64,000 nucleotides of DNA from Idiomarina aminovorans (GTDB lineage Bacteria > Pseudomonadota > Gammaproteobacteria > Enterobacterales > Alteromonadaceae), in NCBI RefSeq assembly GCF_023155095.1, contig NZ_JAKNDA010000001.1, forward strand, positions 186,001 to 250,000, in the 5' to 3' direction. The notes beneath the pieces are model-generated. The model ran no database searches and was not told the origin of the DNA. It saw only the letters and a list, made by a program, of their open reading frames with translations. Made by a program: the position numbers and the translations under genes. Below, piece by piece: positions 38,639 to 47,489 of this stretch (positions within the stretch are counted from its first letter, which is position 1; each line of letters opens with the position of its first letter).

Positions 38639-38935
38639 TTAACCGCGCGGAAGACGGATTTTAGGTTCTTCTGCGGGGCGGTATATCACTTGAGTTTTAC
38701 CGATAATTTGCACTTCAGACGCCTCTGTTTCATGTAGAATGGTTGCCATAATTTGTTTTTTGAGTTCACGATCTTCCTCAGGAACTTTTATTTTAATGAG
38801 TTCGTGGTGATCGAGTGCCTGCTCAATTTCTGCAAGAACACCTTCAGTCAGGCCGTTAGCCCCAAGTAGCACGACGGGTTTAAGCGGATGCGCTAAACCT
38901 TTTAAATGTTGTTTTTGCTTATTACTTAATGACAT
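38639..38935 (-). CDS. yhbY: YhbY/CRS1-YhbY (CRM) domain RNA-binding protein
   Basis: A 98-residue RNA-binding protein associated with the assembling large ribosomal subunit. It starts MSLSNKQKQHLKGLAHPLKPVVLLGANGLT, and the CRM-domain loop GANGLT near 25-30 is the conserved GxxG-like RNA contact. HELIKIKVPEEDRE follows near 44. Length equals E. coli YhbY (97). It is divergent from rlmE with 91 bp between them, the same arrangement as in E. coli. Its stop codon is 3 nt from the MITE target duplication. Confidence 0.95.
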   Translation of the reverse strand: MSLSNKQKQHLKGLAHPLKPVVLLGANGLTEGVLAEIEQALDHHELIKIKVPEEDRELKKQIMATILHETEASEVQIIGKTQVIYRPAEEPKIRLPRG

Positions 38936-39026
38936 TCGATAATATCCGTTTTAGAGCTTGATTTTTTAACATTGTAACGCCAGATCAGGTATTCAGGCTA
39001 GACAATTAAGGAAACTTCGTTAAATC

Positions 39027-39653
39027 ATGGGAAAAAAACGCAGTGTGAGCAGTCAGCGCTGGTTGAAAGAACATTTTGATGATCAATTTGTCCAGAAAGC
39101 ACAGAAGAAGGGATTGCGTTCCCGAGCCGTTTTTAAGTTGGAAGAAATACAAAAGCGAGACAAACTGATCAAAAAAGGCCAAACCGTCGTTGATTTAGGG
39201 GCAGCCCCTGGTGGTTGGTCACAATATGTTGCTGATTACTTTAATGGTGATGGACAAATTATTGCCTGCGATATTTTAGCGATGGATCCAATCGCCGGCG
39301 TCGATTTCCTTCAGGGCGACTTTCGTGAAGAATTGGTATTAAGCGCCTTACTGGAACGTATCAGCGGTAAAAATGTGGATGTTTTACTGTCTGATATGGC
39401 GCCTAATATGAGTGGTAATGCTACCGTCGATCAGGCACGCTCTATGTATTTAGTAGAACTGGCACTGGATATGTGCCATCAGGTGTTGAAACCAGGTGGT
39501 AGTTTCGCGGTCAAAGTATTTCAGGGGCAGGGCTTCGAGCCGTTCCTAAAAGATGTACGGGCGGCGTTTAAAGATGTAAAAACGAGAAAACCGGAGTCCT
39601 CTCGGGCACGTTCAAGAGAGGTCTACTTGGTAGCGACAGATTATAAACTGTAG
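39027..39653 (+). CDS. rlmE: 23S rRNA 2'-O-ribose U2552 methyltransferase
   Basis: A 208-residue SAM-dependent methyltransferase (FtsJ/RrmJ) that modifies U2552 in the A-loop of 23S rRNA during late 50S assembly. The SAM motif is [14 protein letters not shown] near 54-67. The K-D-K-E catalytic set is visible: Lys in [10 protein letters not shown], Asp in [11 protein letters not shown], Lys in [10 protein letters not shown] and Glu in SREVYLVA. Length is as in E. coli (209). It precedes ftsH with a 40-nt gap, and the E. coli gene pair is a heat-shock operon. Confidence 0.97.
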   Translation: MGKKRSVSSQRWLKEHFDDQFVQKAQKKGLRSRAVFKLEEIQKRDKLIKKGQTVVDLGAAPGGWSQYVADYFNGDGQIIACDILAMDPIAGVDFLQGDFREELVLSALLERISGKNVDVLLSDMAPNMSGNATVDQARSMYLVELALDMCHQVLKPGGSFAVKVFQGQGFEPFLKDVRAAFKDVKTRKPESSRARSREVYLVATDYKL

Positions 39654-39693
39654 TACCCTATCGGGTAGTTGATTTTAATAGAGGTAATAGGCT

Positions 39694-41643
39694 TTGAGCG
39701 ATATGGCAAAAAATCTCATCTTGTGGCTTGTAATAGCCGTCGTACTGATGAGCGTTTTTCAGAGCTTCAGTCCGAGCGGAACGACATCGGCGACCATGGC
39801 ATACAATGAATTTGTATCTCAGGTTAACAATGGCAATATCCGTCGTGCTGAATTTGGTGATGATGGACGCACTATCTCAGGTATGACTCGCAATGGTCAA
39901 TCTTATAAAACCGTTGTACCCACTCAATATGATCCAAAAATTCTGGATGATTTGCTGTCAAACGATGTAGAAACGCAGGGGACTCCGCCGGAAGAGCAAA
40001 GTATTTTAGCGTCTATCTTTATCTCCTGGTTCCCCATGCTGTTACTGATTGGTGTATGGATATTCTTTATGCGCCAGATGCAGGGCGGTGGCGGTGGCCG
40101 TGGAGCAATGTCATTTGGTAAGAGTAAAGCGAAACTGATGAATGAAGAGCAATCAAAAACAACGTTTAAAGACGTTGCTGGTTGCGATGAAGCCAAAGAG
40201 GAAGTTTCAGAGCTGGTTGACTACCTGAAAGATCCTTCCAAGTTTCAACGTCTGGGTGGAAAAATCCCCAAAGGCGTTCTTATGGTTGGTCCTCCGGGAA
40301 CCGGTAAGACGTTGCTGGCCAAAGCTATTTCCGGCGAAGCACAAGTGCCTTTCTTTAGTATTTCTGGTTCAGACTTCGTCGAAATGTTTGTTGGTGTGGG
40401 TGCCTCTCGTGTTCGCGATATGTTTGAACAAGCGAAAAAGTCGGCCCCCTGCATTATCTTCATTGACGAGCTTGACGCTGTTGGCCGTCAGCGTGGCGCT
40501 GGTTTAGGCGGTGGTCACGACGAACGCGAGCAAACATTGAACCAGATGCTGGTAGAAATGGACGGGTTCGAAGGCAACGAAGGTATTATCGTTATTGCTG
40601 CAACCAACCGTCCTGATGTTTTAGACCCTGCATTATTGCGTCCCGGTCGATTTGACCGCCAAGTTGTGGTTGGCTTACCAGATGTTCGCGGTCGTGAGCA
40701 GATTATAAAAGTACATATGCGCAAAGTGCCACTCGGTGATGATGTTAAACCGTCGCTGATTGCTCGTGGTACGCCAGGCTTTTCCGGTGCAGATTTAGCG
40801 AACTTAGTTAATGAAGCTGCGCTGTTTGCTGCACGTGGTGAAAAGCGTATCGTTTCGATGGAAGAATTTGATAAAGCGAAAGACAAAATCATGATGGGTG
40901 CAGAGCGCCGTTCAATGGTAATGACCGACGATGAGAAGGCGATGACCGCTTATCATGAAGCCGGTCACGCTATTGTAGGTCGCCTGGTACCGGAACATGA
41001 TCCTGTCTACAAAGTCTCGATCATTCCACGTGGACGCGCATTAGGCGTAACGATGTACTTGCCAGAGCAGGATCGTGTCAGCCATACTAAACAACATCTT
41101 GAAAGTATGATTTCAAGCTTGTTTGGTGGCCGTCTGGCGGAAGCGATTATCTATGGTAATGAAAAAGTGACTACGGGTGCTTCCAATGACATTGAACGAG
41201 CAACAGAAATTGCTCGTAAAATGGTGACTCAGTGGGGCTTGTCTGAAAAGATGGGACCATTGCTTTATGCTGAAGATGAAAACGAAGTTTTTCTGGGACG
41301 TTCGGTAACTCAGCATAAGCATATGTCTGATGACACCGCCCGTGCTATCGATGAAGAAGTGAAATCATTCATTGATCGTAACTATCAGCGCTCTAAAAAA
41401 TTATTGGAAGAGAATATCGACATTCTTCATTCAATGAAAGACGCGTTGGTTCGGTATGAAACAATCGATGCGGACCAGATTGATGACTTAATGAATCGTC
41501 GCGATGTTCGTCAACCGAAAGACTGGGATGACAGAGACAGTGGCGATAACGATTCGGACGGCGGTGCTGCTAAGACAGGGAGTACTGAAGAAGGTCCGGA
41601 ACGGCCTATCAATGTGGATAAACCCGGAGATGCGACTTCTTAA
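39694..41643 (+). CDS. ftsH: ATP-dependent zinc metalloprotease FtsH
   Basis: A 649-residue hexameric inner-membrane AAA+ protease that degrades membrane proteins and regulators such as sigma-32 and LpxC. Two transmembrane helices lie near 5-23 and 103-122, flanking a small periplasmic domain. Walker A GPPGTGKT is near 200, Walker [12 protein letters not shown] near 258, the second region of homology ends in [10 protein letters not shown] near 320, and the zinc motif HEAGH is near 421. I start at TTG 39694, eight bases after AGAGGT; ATG 39703 gives the shorter MAKNLILWL form but is 17 bases away. Confidence 0.98.
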   Translation: MSDMAKNLILWLVIAVVLMSVFQSFSPSGTTSATMAYNEFVSQVNNGNIRRAEFGDDGRTISGMTRNGQSYKTVVPTQYDPKILDDLLSNDVETQGTPPEEQSILASIFISWFPMLLLIGVWIFFMRQMQGGGGGRGAMSFGKSKAKLMNEEQSKTTFKDVAGCDEAKEEVSELVDYLKDPSKFQRLGGKIPKGVLMVGPPGTGKTLLAKAISGEAQVPFFSISGSDFVEMFVGVGASRVRDMFEQAKKSAPCIIFIDELDAVGRQRGAGLGGGHDEREQTLNQMLVEMDGFEGNEGIIVIAATNRPDVLDPALLRPGRFDRQVVVGLPDVRGREQIIKVHMRKVPLGDDVKPSLIARGTPGFSGADLANLVNEAALFAARGEKRIVSMEEFDKAKDKIMMGAERRSMVMTDDEKAMTAYHEAGHAIVGRLVPEHDPVYKVSIIPRGRALGVTMYLPEQDRVSHTKQHLESMISSLFGGRLAEAIIYGNEKVTTGASNDIERATEIARKMVTQWGLSEKMGPLLYAEDENEVFLGRSVTQHKHMSDDTARAIDEEVKSFIDRNYQRSKKLLEENIDILHSMKDALVRYETIDADQIDDLMNRRDVRQPKDWDDRDSGDNDSDGGAAKTGSTEEGPERPINVDKPGDATS

Positions 41644-41657
41644 AGTTGATTCTTTTT

Positions 41658-41683
41658 AAAAGCCACCGAGAGGTGGCTTTTTT
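41658..41683 (+). terminator. Terminator between ftsH and folP
   Basis: AAAAGCCACC (41658-41667) pairs with GGTGGCTTTT (41672-41681) around GAGA, with T continuing to 41683. FolP lies 30 nt further, so some read-through is likely. Confidence 0.88.
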
Positions 41684-41713
41684 GTAGGAAACCGTAATAT
41701 TCGGAGCCGATCT

Positions 41714-42529
41714 ATGCCTAAAAATCCAAAGCCTTTGCAAGTGATGGGAATTGTGAATGTCACACCGGATTCATTTTCTGACGGAGGGGAATACAACCGT
41801 TTAAATGATGCTATCGACCATGTTGCCCAGTTGATAAATGAAGGGGCTGATATAGTGGATATCGGCGGTGAATCAACGCGGCCGGGTTCTTTTGTTGTAT
41901 CAGAAGAGCAAGAGCTGAGCAGAGTTATTCCCCTGGTAGAAGCGGTACAGCGACGTTTTGACATTTCCATTTCGGTGGATACGACGAAGCCAGGAGTAAT
42001 GATTGAATCAATAAAGGCGGGTGCAAACTTAATTAACGACGTTAACGCGTTAAAGGAAACCGGAGCTTTGGAAGCTTTGGCGGTAACGAATGCTAAAGTA
42101 TGTTTAATGCATATGCAGGGCGAGCCCCGAAACATGCAAAAAAATCCACATTATGATGAAGTTGTATGTGATGTTAAGGCGTTTTTACAAGAGCGTATTC
42201 AGGCTTGCGAGAATGCTGGTATTGGCAGGGACAGGATTTGGTTAGATCCGGGGTTCGGCTTTGGCAAATCGCAACGGCATAATTACCAACTATTGCAGCG
42301 ACTGCAAGCATTCCATGAACTTCAGCTACCGTTACTGGTAGGCTTGTCGCGAAAGAGTATGATTGGGCATGCTACCGGACGCGAAGTAAAACAGCGTTTG
42401 GCGGGTAGTTTAGCCGCGGCAACCATTGCAGCTATGAAAGGAGCACGTATAATTCGCGTTCATGATGTTAAGGAGACCGTTGATGCAATGAAAGTGGTTG
42501 CAGCAACTTTAGAAGGAGAACACCTTTGA
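41714..42529 (+). CDS. folP: Dihydropteroate synthase
   Basis: A 271-residue TIM-barrel enzyme that joins p-aminobenzoate to dihydropterin pyrophosphate in folate synthesis; it is the target of sulfonamides. The two pterin/pABA loops are visible: [18 protein letters not shown] near 11-28 and [14 protein letters not shown] near 50-63. [17 protein letters not shown] near 178-194 and the terminal region with [15 protein letters not shown] near 246 are also conserved. Length is near E. coli FolP (282). The stop codon overlaps the glmM start, as in many enterobacteria. Confidence 0.97.
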   Translation: MPKNPKPLQVMGIVNVTPDSFSDGGEYNRLNDAIDHVAQLINEGADIVDIGGESTRPGSFVVSEEQELSRVIPLVEAVQRRFDISISVDTTKPGVMIESIKAGANLINDVNALKETGALEALAVTNAKVCLMHMQGEPRNMQKNPHYDEVVCDVKAFLQERIQACENAGIGRDRIWLDPGFGFGKSQRHNYQLLQRLQAFHELQLPLLVGLSRKSMIGHATGREVKQRLAGSLAAATIAAMKGARIIRVHDVKETVDAMKVVAATLEGEHL

Positions 42530-43866
42530 TTGAACGCAAATATTTCGGCACGGATGGCGTTCGTGGCCGGGTCGGACAGTTTCCGATAACCCCTGAATTC
42601 GCCGTTAAGCTGGGTTGGGCTGCAGGCCGCGTGCTTGCTGCTAAAGGTACCAACCGCGTACTGGTGGGTAAGGACACCCGGGTTTCTGGTTATATGTTAG
42701 AGTCGGCGCTAGAAGCGGGATTAGCTGCTGCAGGTGTTGGTGTGGATTTCCTGGGCCCTATGCCAACCCCAGGAATTGCTTATTTAACACGTACGTTCAG
42801 AGCCGCTGCAGGTATCGTAATTAGTGCATCTCACAACCCCTATTATGATAATGGTATTAAGTTTTTCGCCGATAATGGACATAAACTTGCGGACACGGTT
42901 GAGTTAGAAATTGAACGTTTACTGGACGAACCGATGGAATGCGTTATCTCGGAAGAATTAGGGCGGGCTAACCGTATTAACGATGCCGCGGGTCGCTATA
43001 TTGAGTTTTGCAAAAGCGTTTTTCCCAATGAGATGACACTGGAAGGCCTGCACATTGTGGTTGACTGCGCTCACGGAGCAACGTACCACATTGCGCCTAA
43101 CGTGCTTCGCGAGCTCGGTGCAGAAGTCACTGAAATTGGTACGCAACCCAACGGACTTAATATCAATAAAGACTGCGGTGCCACACATTTGACAGCGTTA
43201 CAGAATAAAGTACTGGAAACTAAAGCCGATCTGGGCATAGCGCTTGATGGTGACGGTGACCGGATTATGATGGTGACTGAAAACGGCAGACCAATTGATG
43301 GTGATGAAATTCTTTACATGCTGGCAGTTACTGCACAAAATCAGGGACAATTACAAGGTGGTGTTGTTGGTACATTGATGACCAATTTTGCACTTGAAAA
43401 GGAGCTGGATAAGCGACGTATTCCTTTTGTTCGTGCAAAAGTGGGCGACCGTTATGTTATCGAAGAGCTGGTTAAACGCGATTGGTATCTGGGGGGAGAA
43501 AACTCAGGCCATGTTATTAACCGCCAACACCACACCACCGGTGATGGCATTGTGGCCGGTTTGCAAGTACTGGCTGCAATGTATCAAGAGCAAAAATCAC
43601 TGGAAAAATTGAGTTGTGACTTTCATAAGTTGCCGCAAGTACTGGTTAATGTTCGCTTTGATAGTAACAAGCAGCCTATTGAATCAGCAAATGTGAAAAG
43701 TGCGGTTCGGGACGTTGAAAAGGCCCTGGCAGGCAGTGGTCGGGTTTTGTTGCGTAAATCAGGGACTGAACCTTTGATCCGGGTGATGGTTGAGGGCGAA
43801 AATGAAGCTAAGGTAAAAGCCTTTGCTCAACAAATTGCGAAAGAAGTTGAAGCGCCTACAAATTAA
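42526..43866 (+). CDS. glmM: Phosphoglucosamine mutase
   Basis: A 446-residue enzyme that converts glucosamine-6-phosphate to glucosamine-1-phosphate for UDP-GlcNAc, peptidoglycan and LPS. The phosphoserine loop [15 protein letters not shown] lies near 100-114, with the active serine near 102. The metal-binding loop DGDGDR is near 242 and the substrate loop GGENSGH near 323. [15 protein letters not shown] near 405 binds the phosphate. The start is TTG 42526, with AAGGAG seven bases before it, and the frame overlaps folP by 4 nt. Length matches E. coli GlmM (445). Confidence 0.97.
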   Translation: MIERKYFGTDGVRGRVGQFPITPEFAVKLGWAAGRVLAAKGTNRVLVGKDTRVSGYMLESALEAGLAAAGVGVDFLGPMPTPGIAYLTRTFRAAAGIVISASHNPYYDNGIKFFADNGHKLADTVELEIERLLDEPMECVISEELGRANRINDAAGRYIEFCKSVFPNEMTLEGLHIVVDCAHGATYHIAPNVLRELGAEVTEIGTQPNGLNINKDCGATHLTALQNKVLETKADLGIALDGDGDRIMMVTENGRPIDGDEILYMLAVTAQNQGQLQGGVVGTLMTNFALEKELDKRRIPFVRAKVGDRYVIEELVKRDWYLGGENSGHVINRQHHTTGDGIVAGLQVLAAMYQEQKSLEKLSCDFHKLPQVLVNVRFDSNKQPIESANVKSAVRDVEKALAGSGRVLLRKSGTEPLIRVMVEGENEAKVKAFAQQIAKEVEAPTN

Positions 43867-43952
43867 ACAGTTGGCGGGAACAGTGAAAATCTAGCTTGTA
43901 AGTTGGCGAGTGTTTCGCTACTATTCCCGCGCTTTGAAGCAGAGGACAAACT

Positions 43953-44711
43953 ATGCCTAATGCATCCCTAGTGATTGCAAATTGGAAAATGAACGGAAAT
44001 CGCGAGCTAACGAAAATAATGTCAGCAGCTTTGCGAGAACAACTTAGCCAGCTTCAACACGTTAAGTTAGTTGTTTGTCCTCCGTTTACCCTTATCGGTG
44101 AGCTTGCAAACCAGTGCTATTATGATGAAATTGCTATTGGTGCGCAGAATGTATCTGAACATAGCAATGGAGCCTTTACCGGCGAAATCTCAACGGCTCA
44201 GTTACAGGAGTTTGGCGTTAGCTACGTGCTAGTCGGACATTCAGAACGTCGACAGCTGTTTGCAGAAACAGACGACATGGTGAATAAAAAAGCGTTAGCG
44301 GCGGTTAATGCGAATATGACAGCGGTAGTTTGTGTTGGCGAGAACAAAGCTCAGCGCGATGAAGGGAATACTTTGGAGGTAGTGTCCAGGCAGGCGAAAG
44401 CCGCATTGGCGAACCTTCCTAAAGAGAAAGCCGGGAAAGTTGTTTTGGCCTATGAACCAGTATGGGCAATTGGTACCGGAGAAACGGCTTCACCAGAGCA
44501 AGCACAGGACGTTCATGCAAAATTAAGAACGTTATTGGTAGAGCAATTTGGCGTGATTGGCGAGAAACGGCCGTTATTGTATGGCGGCTCAGTTAAAGCT
44601 GACAACGCTGCTAAATTATTTGCGCAAAAAGACATTGATGGTGGCCTGATAGGCGGCGCAAGTCTGAAAGAGTCGGACTTTGTTGCTATTTGCCAGGCTG
44701 CTCAAGGGTAA
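43953..44711 (+). CDS. tpiA: Triosephosphate isomerase
   Basis: A 252-residue TIM-barrel enzyme that interconverts dihydroxyacetone phosphate and glyceraldehyde-3-phosphate. The active-site residues are in place: Asn and Lys in ANWKMNGN near 9-16, His in LVGHSERRQLF near 95, and Glu in AYEPVWAIGTGE near 167. The C-terminal phosphate grip GGSVKADNA and GGLIGGASL is intact. Length is as expected (E. coli 255). The E. coli gene lies elsewhere, but tpiA before secG is common in other gammaproteobacteria. SecG follows 4 nt later. Confidence 0.98.
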   Translation: MPNASLVIANWKMNGNRELTKIMSAALREQLSQLQHVKLVVCPPFTLIGELANQCYYDEIAIGAQNVSEHSNGAFTGEISTAQLQEFGVSYVLVGHSERRQLFAETDDMVNKKALAAVNANMTAVVCVGENKAQRDEGNTLEVVSRQAKAALANLPKEKAGKVVLAYEPVWAIGTGETASPEQAQDVHAKLRTLLVEQFGVIGEKRPLLYGGSVKADNAAKLFAQKDIDGGLIGGASLKESDFVAICQAAQG

Positions 44712-44715
44712 AATT

Positions 44716-45057
44716 ATGTACGAAATTTTGATGATCGCATTTCTGGTTGTGGCTTTAGTCTTAATTGGCTTTATTATGTTGCAACAAGGTAAGGGCGCAG
44801 ATATGGGCGCATCTTTTGGTTCAGGCGCATCGAATACTGTTTTCGGTTCATCTGGCTCAGGCGGCTTCCTGACCCGTGCAACTGCCGGGTTAGCGGTGGT
44901 TTTTTTCATTCTGAGTCTGGTGTTGGGTAACTTATCGACGGCTACAGACGAAAGCTCAACTGACTTTTCTGACCTTTCGGTACCAAAAGAAGAACAACAG
45001 TTACCTCCGGCTGATGATAAGTCGGAACCAGAGTCTGATGTACCGCCAATAGACTAA
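44716..45057 (+). CDS. secG: Preprotein translocase subunit SecG
   Basis: A 113-residue inner-membrane subunit of the SecYEG translocon. Two transmembrane helices are visible: MYEILMIAFLVVALVLIGFIML (residues 1-22) and a second at about 55-75 (AGLAVVFFILSLVLGNL). Between them is the conserved loop with QQGKGADMGASFGSGASNTVFG. A Ser/Asp/Pro-rich acidic tail follows. I chose ATG 44716 because the family N-terminus is MYEIL; a longer frame reading back into tpiA is not supported. The tRNA-Leu gene begins 5 nt after the stop, as leuU follows secG in E. coli. Confidence 0.96.
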   Translation: MYEILMIAFLVVALVLIGFIMLQQGKGADMGASFGSGASNTVFGSSGSGGFLTRATAGLAVVFFILSLVLGNLSTATDESSTDFSDLSVPKEEQQLPPADDKSEPESDVPPID

Positions 45058-45062
45058 AATTC

Positions 45063-45149
45063 GCAGAAGTGGTGGAATTGGTAGACACGCTACCTTGAGG
45101 GGGTAGTGCTCTTACGGGCGTGCGGGTTCAAGTCCCGCCTTCTGCACCA
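45063..45149 (+). tRNA. leuU: tRNA-Leu (anticodon GAG)
   Basis: An 87-nt class II tRNA with encoded CCA. The acceptor arms GCAGAAG and CTTCTGC pair fully. The anticodon stem CTACC/GGTAG encloses TTGAGGG, so the anticodon is GAG, reading CUC and CUU. A long variable arm (TGCTCTTACGGGCG region) and the T-arm GCGGG-TTCAAGT-CCCGC are clear. Position directly behind secG matches E. coli leuU. Confidence 0.96.
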
Positions 45150-45180
45150 AAAATTACCTCTCTGATTGTTGCGTCAGAGG

Positions 45181-45208
45181 TTGAAAATAAACGCAAAATA
45201 CGTATAAT
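45181..45208 (+). promoter_or_regulatory. Sigma-70 promoter of the initiator tRNA gene
   Basis: TTGAAA (45181-45186), a 16-nt spacer and TATAAT (45203-45208) lie 17 nt before the tRNA-fMet gene. This is the likely first promoter of the metY-rimP-nusA-infB transcript. Confidence 0.82.
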
Positions 45209-45225
45209 GTGCAACAAGTTTCGGA

Positions 45226-45302
<77 letters not shown>

Positions 45303-45371
45303 ATTTTAGCAGCAGTGCTTCGCAATAGAGCGATGCTTTTGCTAAAATAACTGACAAAGGGTCCAGTGTTC

Positions 45372-45402
45372 AAAAAGCCCCGCAGCAGCTCGGGGCTTTT
45401 TG
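45372..45402 (+). terminator. Intrinsic terminator after metY
   Basis: AAAAAGCCCCG (45372-45382) pairs with CGGGGCTTTTT (45391-45401). It would end the tRNA transcript unless bypassed, separating metY from rimP. Confidence 0.9.
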
Positions 45403-45440
45403 CTATGTGGCCTTAGCTATCTTAGGATAGCCAGAACACT

Positions 45441-45460
45441 GGGCGCTTGCGCCCTTTTTT
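45441..45460 (+). terminator. Second terminator / possible attenuator before rimP
   Basis: GGGCG (45441-45445) pairs with CGCCC (45450-45454), followed by six T. Its left arm can instead pair with 45361-45371 (GTCCAGTGTTC with 45434-45444, one G-U), which would prevent the terminator. The hairpin ends about 10 nt before the rimP ribosome-binding site. Confidence 0.7.
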
Positions 45461-45478
45461 GGTTTCAGGAGGCAGTAA

Positions 45479-45937
45479 TTGGCAAATTTGCAAGAACGGT
45501 TAACCGATATGATTCGGCCAGCGGTAGAAGCGCTGGATTTTGAATTGTGGGGTGTAGAATTCATTCGCGCCGGTAAGTTTTCTACGTTAAGAGTTTACAT
45601 AGACCATCCAGACGGTATTAGTGTAGATAACTGTGCGAATGTGAGTTATCAGATAAGTTCACTATTAGATGTTGAAGATCCGATTAACGTTGAATACAAC
45701 CTTGAAGTGTCATCGCCAGGAATGGAAAGACCGTTTTTTAATGCCGAACAAATGCGGCCTTATGTCACTGAAACCATTGCTTTTGAATTAGTAGCAGCAC
45801 AGAAGAACAAAAGAAAATTTAAAGCAGAATTAATAGCGGTAGAGGGAGAAGAACTTGCCCTTGCTGTAGATAACGATACTCTTCAGGTGAATATGCGTGA
45901 TGTGAAAAACGCTCACTTGGTTCCAGCATTTGATTAA
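45479..45937 (+). CDS. rimP: Ribosome maturation factor RimP
   Basis: A 152-residue factor that binds the free 30S subunit and assists its maturation. The N-terminal domain carries [22 protein letters not shown] near 21-42 and the motif [14 protein letters not shown] near 46-60. [16 protein letters not shown] near 77-92 is the family signature, and an Sm-like C-terminal domain follows. Start is TTG 45479, with AGGAGG closely upstream. Length is that of E. coli RimP (150). It is the first protein gene of the operon with nusA and infB. Confidence 0.96.
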   Translation: MANLQERLTDMIRPAVEALDFELWGVEFIRAGKFSTLRVYIDHPDGISVDNCANVSYQISSLLDVEDPINVEYNLEVSSPGMERPFFNAEQMRPYVTETIAFELVAAQKNKRKFKAELIAVEGEELALAVDNDTLQVNMRDVKNAHLVPAFD

Positions 45938-45963
45938 AGGATTGCGTTGGCGAGGCAGCACTC

Positions 45964-47460
45964 ATGAGTAAAGAAATACTGTTAGTCGCAGAAGCGGTTT
46001 CAAACGAAAAAGCAGTACCACGCGAAAAAATATTTGAAGCCTTAGAGTCAGCGTTGGCTCATGCGACCAAAAAGAAGTACGACGGTGATATTGAAGTCCG
46101 CATTGATATTGATCGCAATACCGGCGAATTTGATACGTTCCGTCGCTGGTTAGTCGTTGAAGACACCGATACAGGGTTAGAGCACCCTTACCGGGAAATC
46201 AGCTTGTCAGCAGCGCAATACGACGACTCTTCGGTGCAAGCCGGACATTACGTAGAAGAGCAAATTGATTCGATTCAGTTTGACCGAATTACCACGCAAA
46301 CTGCAAAGCAAGTTATCGTGCAGAAGGTACGTGAAGCAGAACGCGCTCAAGTCGTCGACGAATATCGTGATCAACTTGGGGAGATGGTTAGTGGCATTGT
46401 TAAACGCGCGAATCGCGAACATGTCATTCTTGATTTAGGCAATAACGCAGAAGCGATTATTTACCGCGATGAAATGCTTCCTCGCGAGTCGGTTCGTGCT
46501 GGCGACAGACTTCGTGGTTTGCTTTACGATGTGCGACCAGAAGCGCGCGGTGCGCAGTTGTTAGTTAGCAGAACCAACCCGAATTTCTTATTGGAGCTGT
46601 TTCGAATCGAAGTGCCTGAAATTGGCGAGGAAATGATTGAATTACGTGGCGCCGCCCGAGACCCCGGTTCACGGGCTAAAATTGCTGTAAAGAGCAATGA
46701 TAAGCGTATCGACCCTGTTGGTGCCTGTGTTGGCATGCGCGGCGCTCGTGTTCAGGCTGTCTCAGGTGAGCTTGGTGGTGAACGGGTTGATATTGTGCTT
46801 TGGGATGATAATGCGGCGCAGTTTGTGATTAATGCAATGGCTCCTGCAGAAGTCGCTTCTATTGTGGTCGACGAAGATGCACATACGATGGACATTGCTG
46901 TTGCAGCAGACAATCTGGCGCAAGCTATCGGTAAAGGCGGGCAAAATGTTCGACTGGCCAGTCAGCTTACAGGCTGGACACTGAATGTAATGACCGAAGA
47001 TGATTTTAATGAGAAAAATGAAGCTGAAACTCAACGTTTATTGAACTTGTTCATATCAAGTTTAGATATCGATGAAGATTTTGCAGATGTATTGGTTGAT
47101 GAAGGTTTCTCTTCACTTGAAGAAGTGGCCTATGTCCCTGTTGCAGAGTTTCTTGATATCGAAGGGATGGACGAAGATATTGTAGAAGCATTACGTAGTA
47201 GAGCGCGTGCTTATTTGACCACAAAAGCTCTAGCTACCGAAGAATCTCTGGAGTCGGTTGAACCAGATGACACACTGTTGAACCTCGAAGGAATGGAGCG
47301 TCACTTGGCTTATGTATTAGCCAGTAAGGGCGTGACTACTCTGGAAGAGTTAGCGGAACAGGGCGTTGACGACTTGGCCGATATTGAAGAATTAAATGAA
47401 CAGCAGGCTGGCGATTTAATTATGAAAGCCCGCAATATTTGCTGGTTCAATGAAGAATAG
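45964..47460 (+). CDS. nusA: Transcription termination/antitermination factor NusA
   Basis: A 498-residue RNA polymerase partner acting in pausing, termination and antitermination. The N-terminal polymerase-binding domain spans about 1-130. An S1 domain follows ([21 protein letters not shown] near 138), then the KH1 and KH2 domains ([21 protein letters not shown] near 251, [15 protein letters not shown] near 320). Two helical acidic repeats end it near 365-495. The presence of both repeats and the length match E. coli NusA (495). In E. coli NusA represses its own operon, and the leader structures upstream of rimP could serve that role. Confidence 0.98.
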   Translation: MSKEILLVAEAVSNEKAVPREKIFEALESALAHATKKKYDGDIEVRIDIDRNTGEFDTFRRWLVVEDTDTGLEHPYREISLSAAQYDDSSVQAGHYVEEQIDSIQFDRITTQTAKQVIVQKVREAERAQVVDEYRDQLGEMVSGIVKRANREHVILDLGNNAEAIIYRDEMLPRESVRAGDRLRGLLYDVRPEARGAQLLVSRTNPNFLLELFRIEVPEIGEEMIELRGAARDPGSRAKIAVKSNDKRIDPVGACVGMRGARVQAVSGELGGERVDIVLWDDNAAQFVINAMAPAEVASIVVDEDAHTMDIAVAADNLAQAIGKGGQNVRLASQLTGWTLNVMTEDDFNEKNEAETQRLLNLFISSLDIDEDFADVLVDEGFSSLEEVAYVPVAEFLDIEGMDEDIVEALRSRARAYLTTKALATEESLESVEPDDTLLNLEGMERHLAYVLASKGVTTLEELAEQGVDDLADIEELNEQQAGDLIMKARNICWFNEE

Positions 47461-47489
47461 TAGAACGATCAGCGGAGGTACAACAGACT

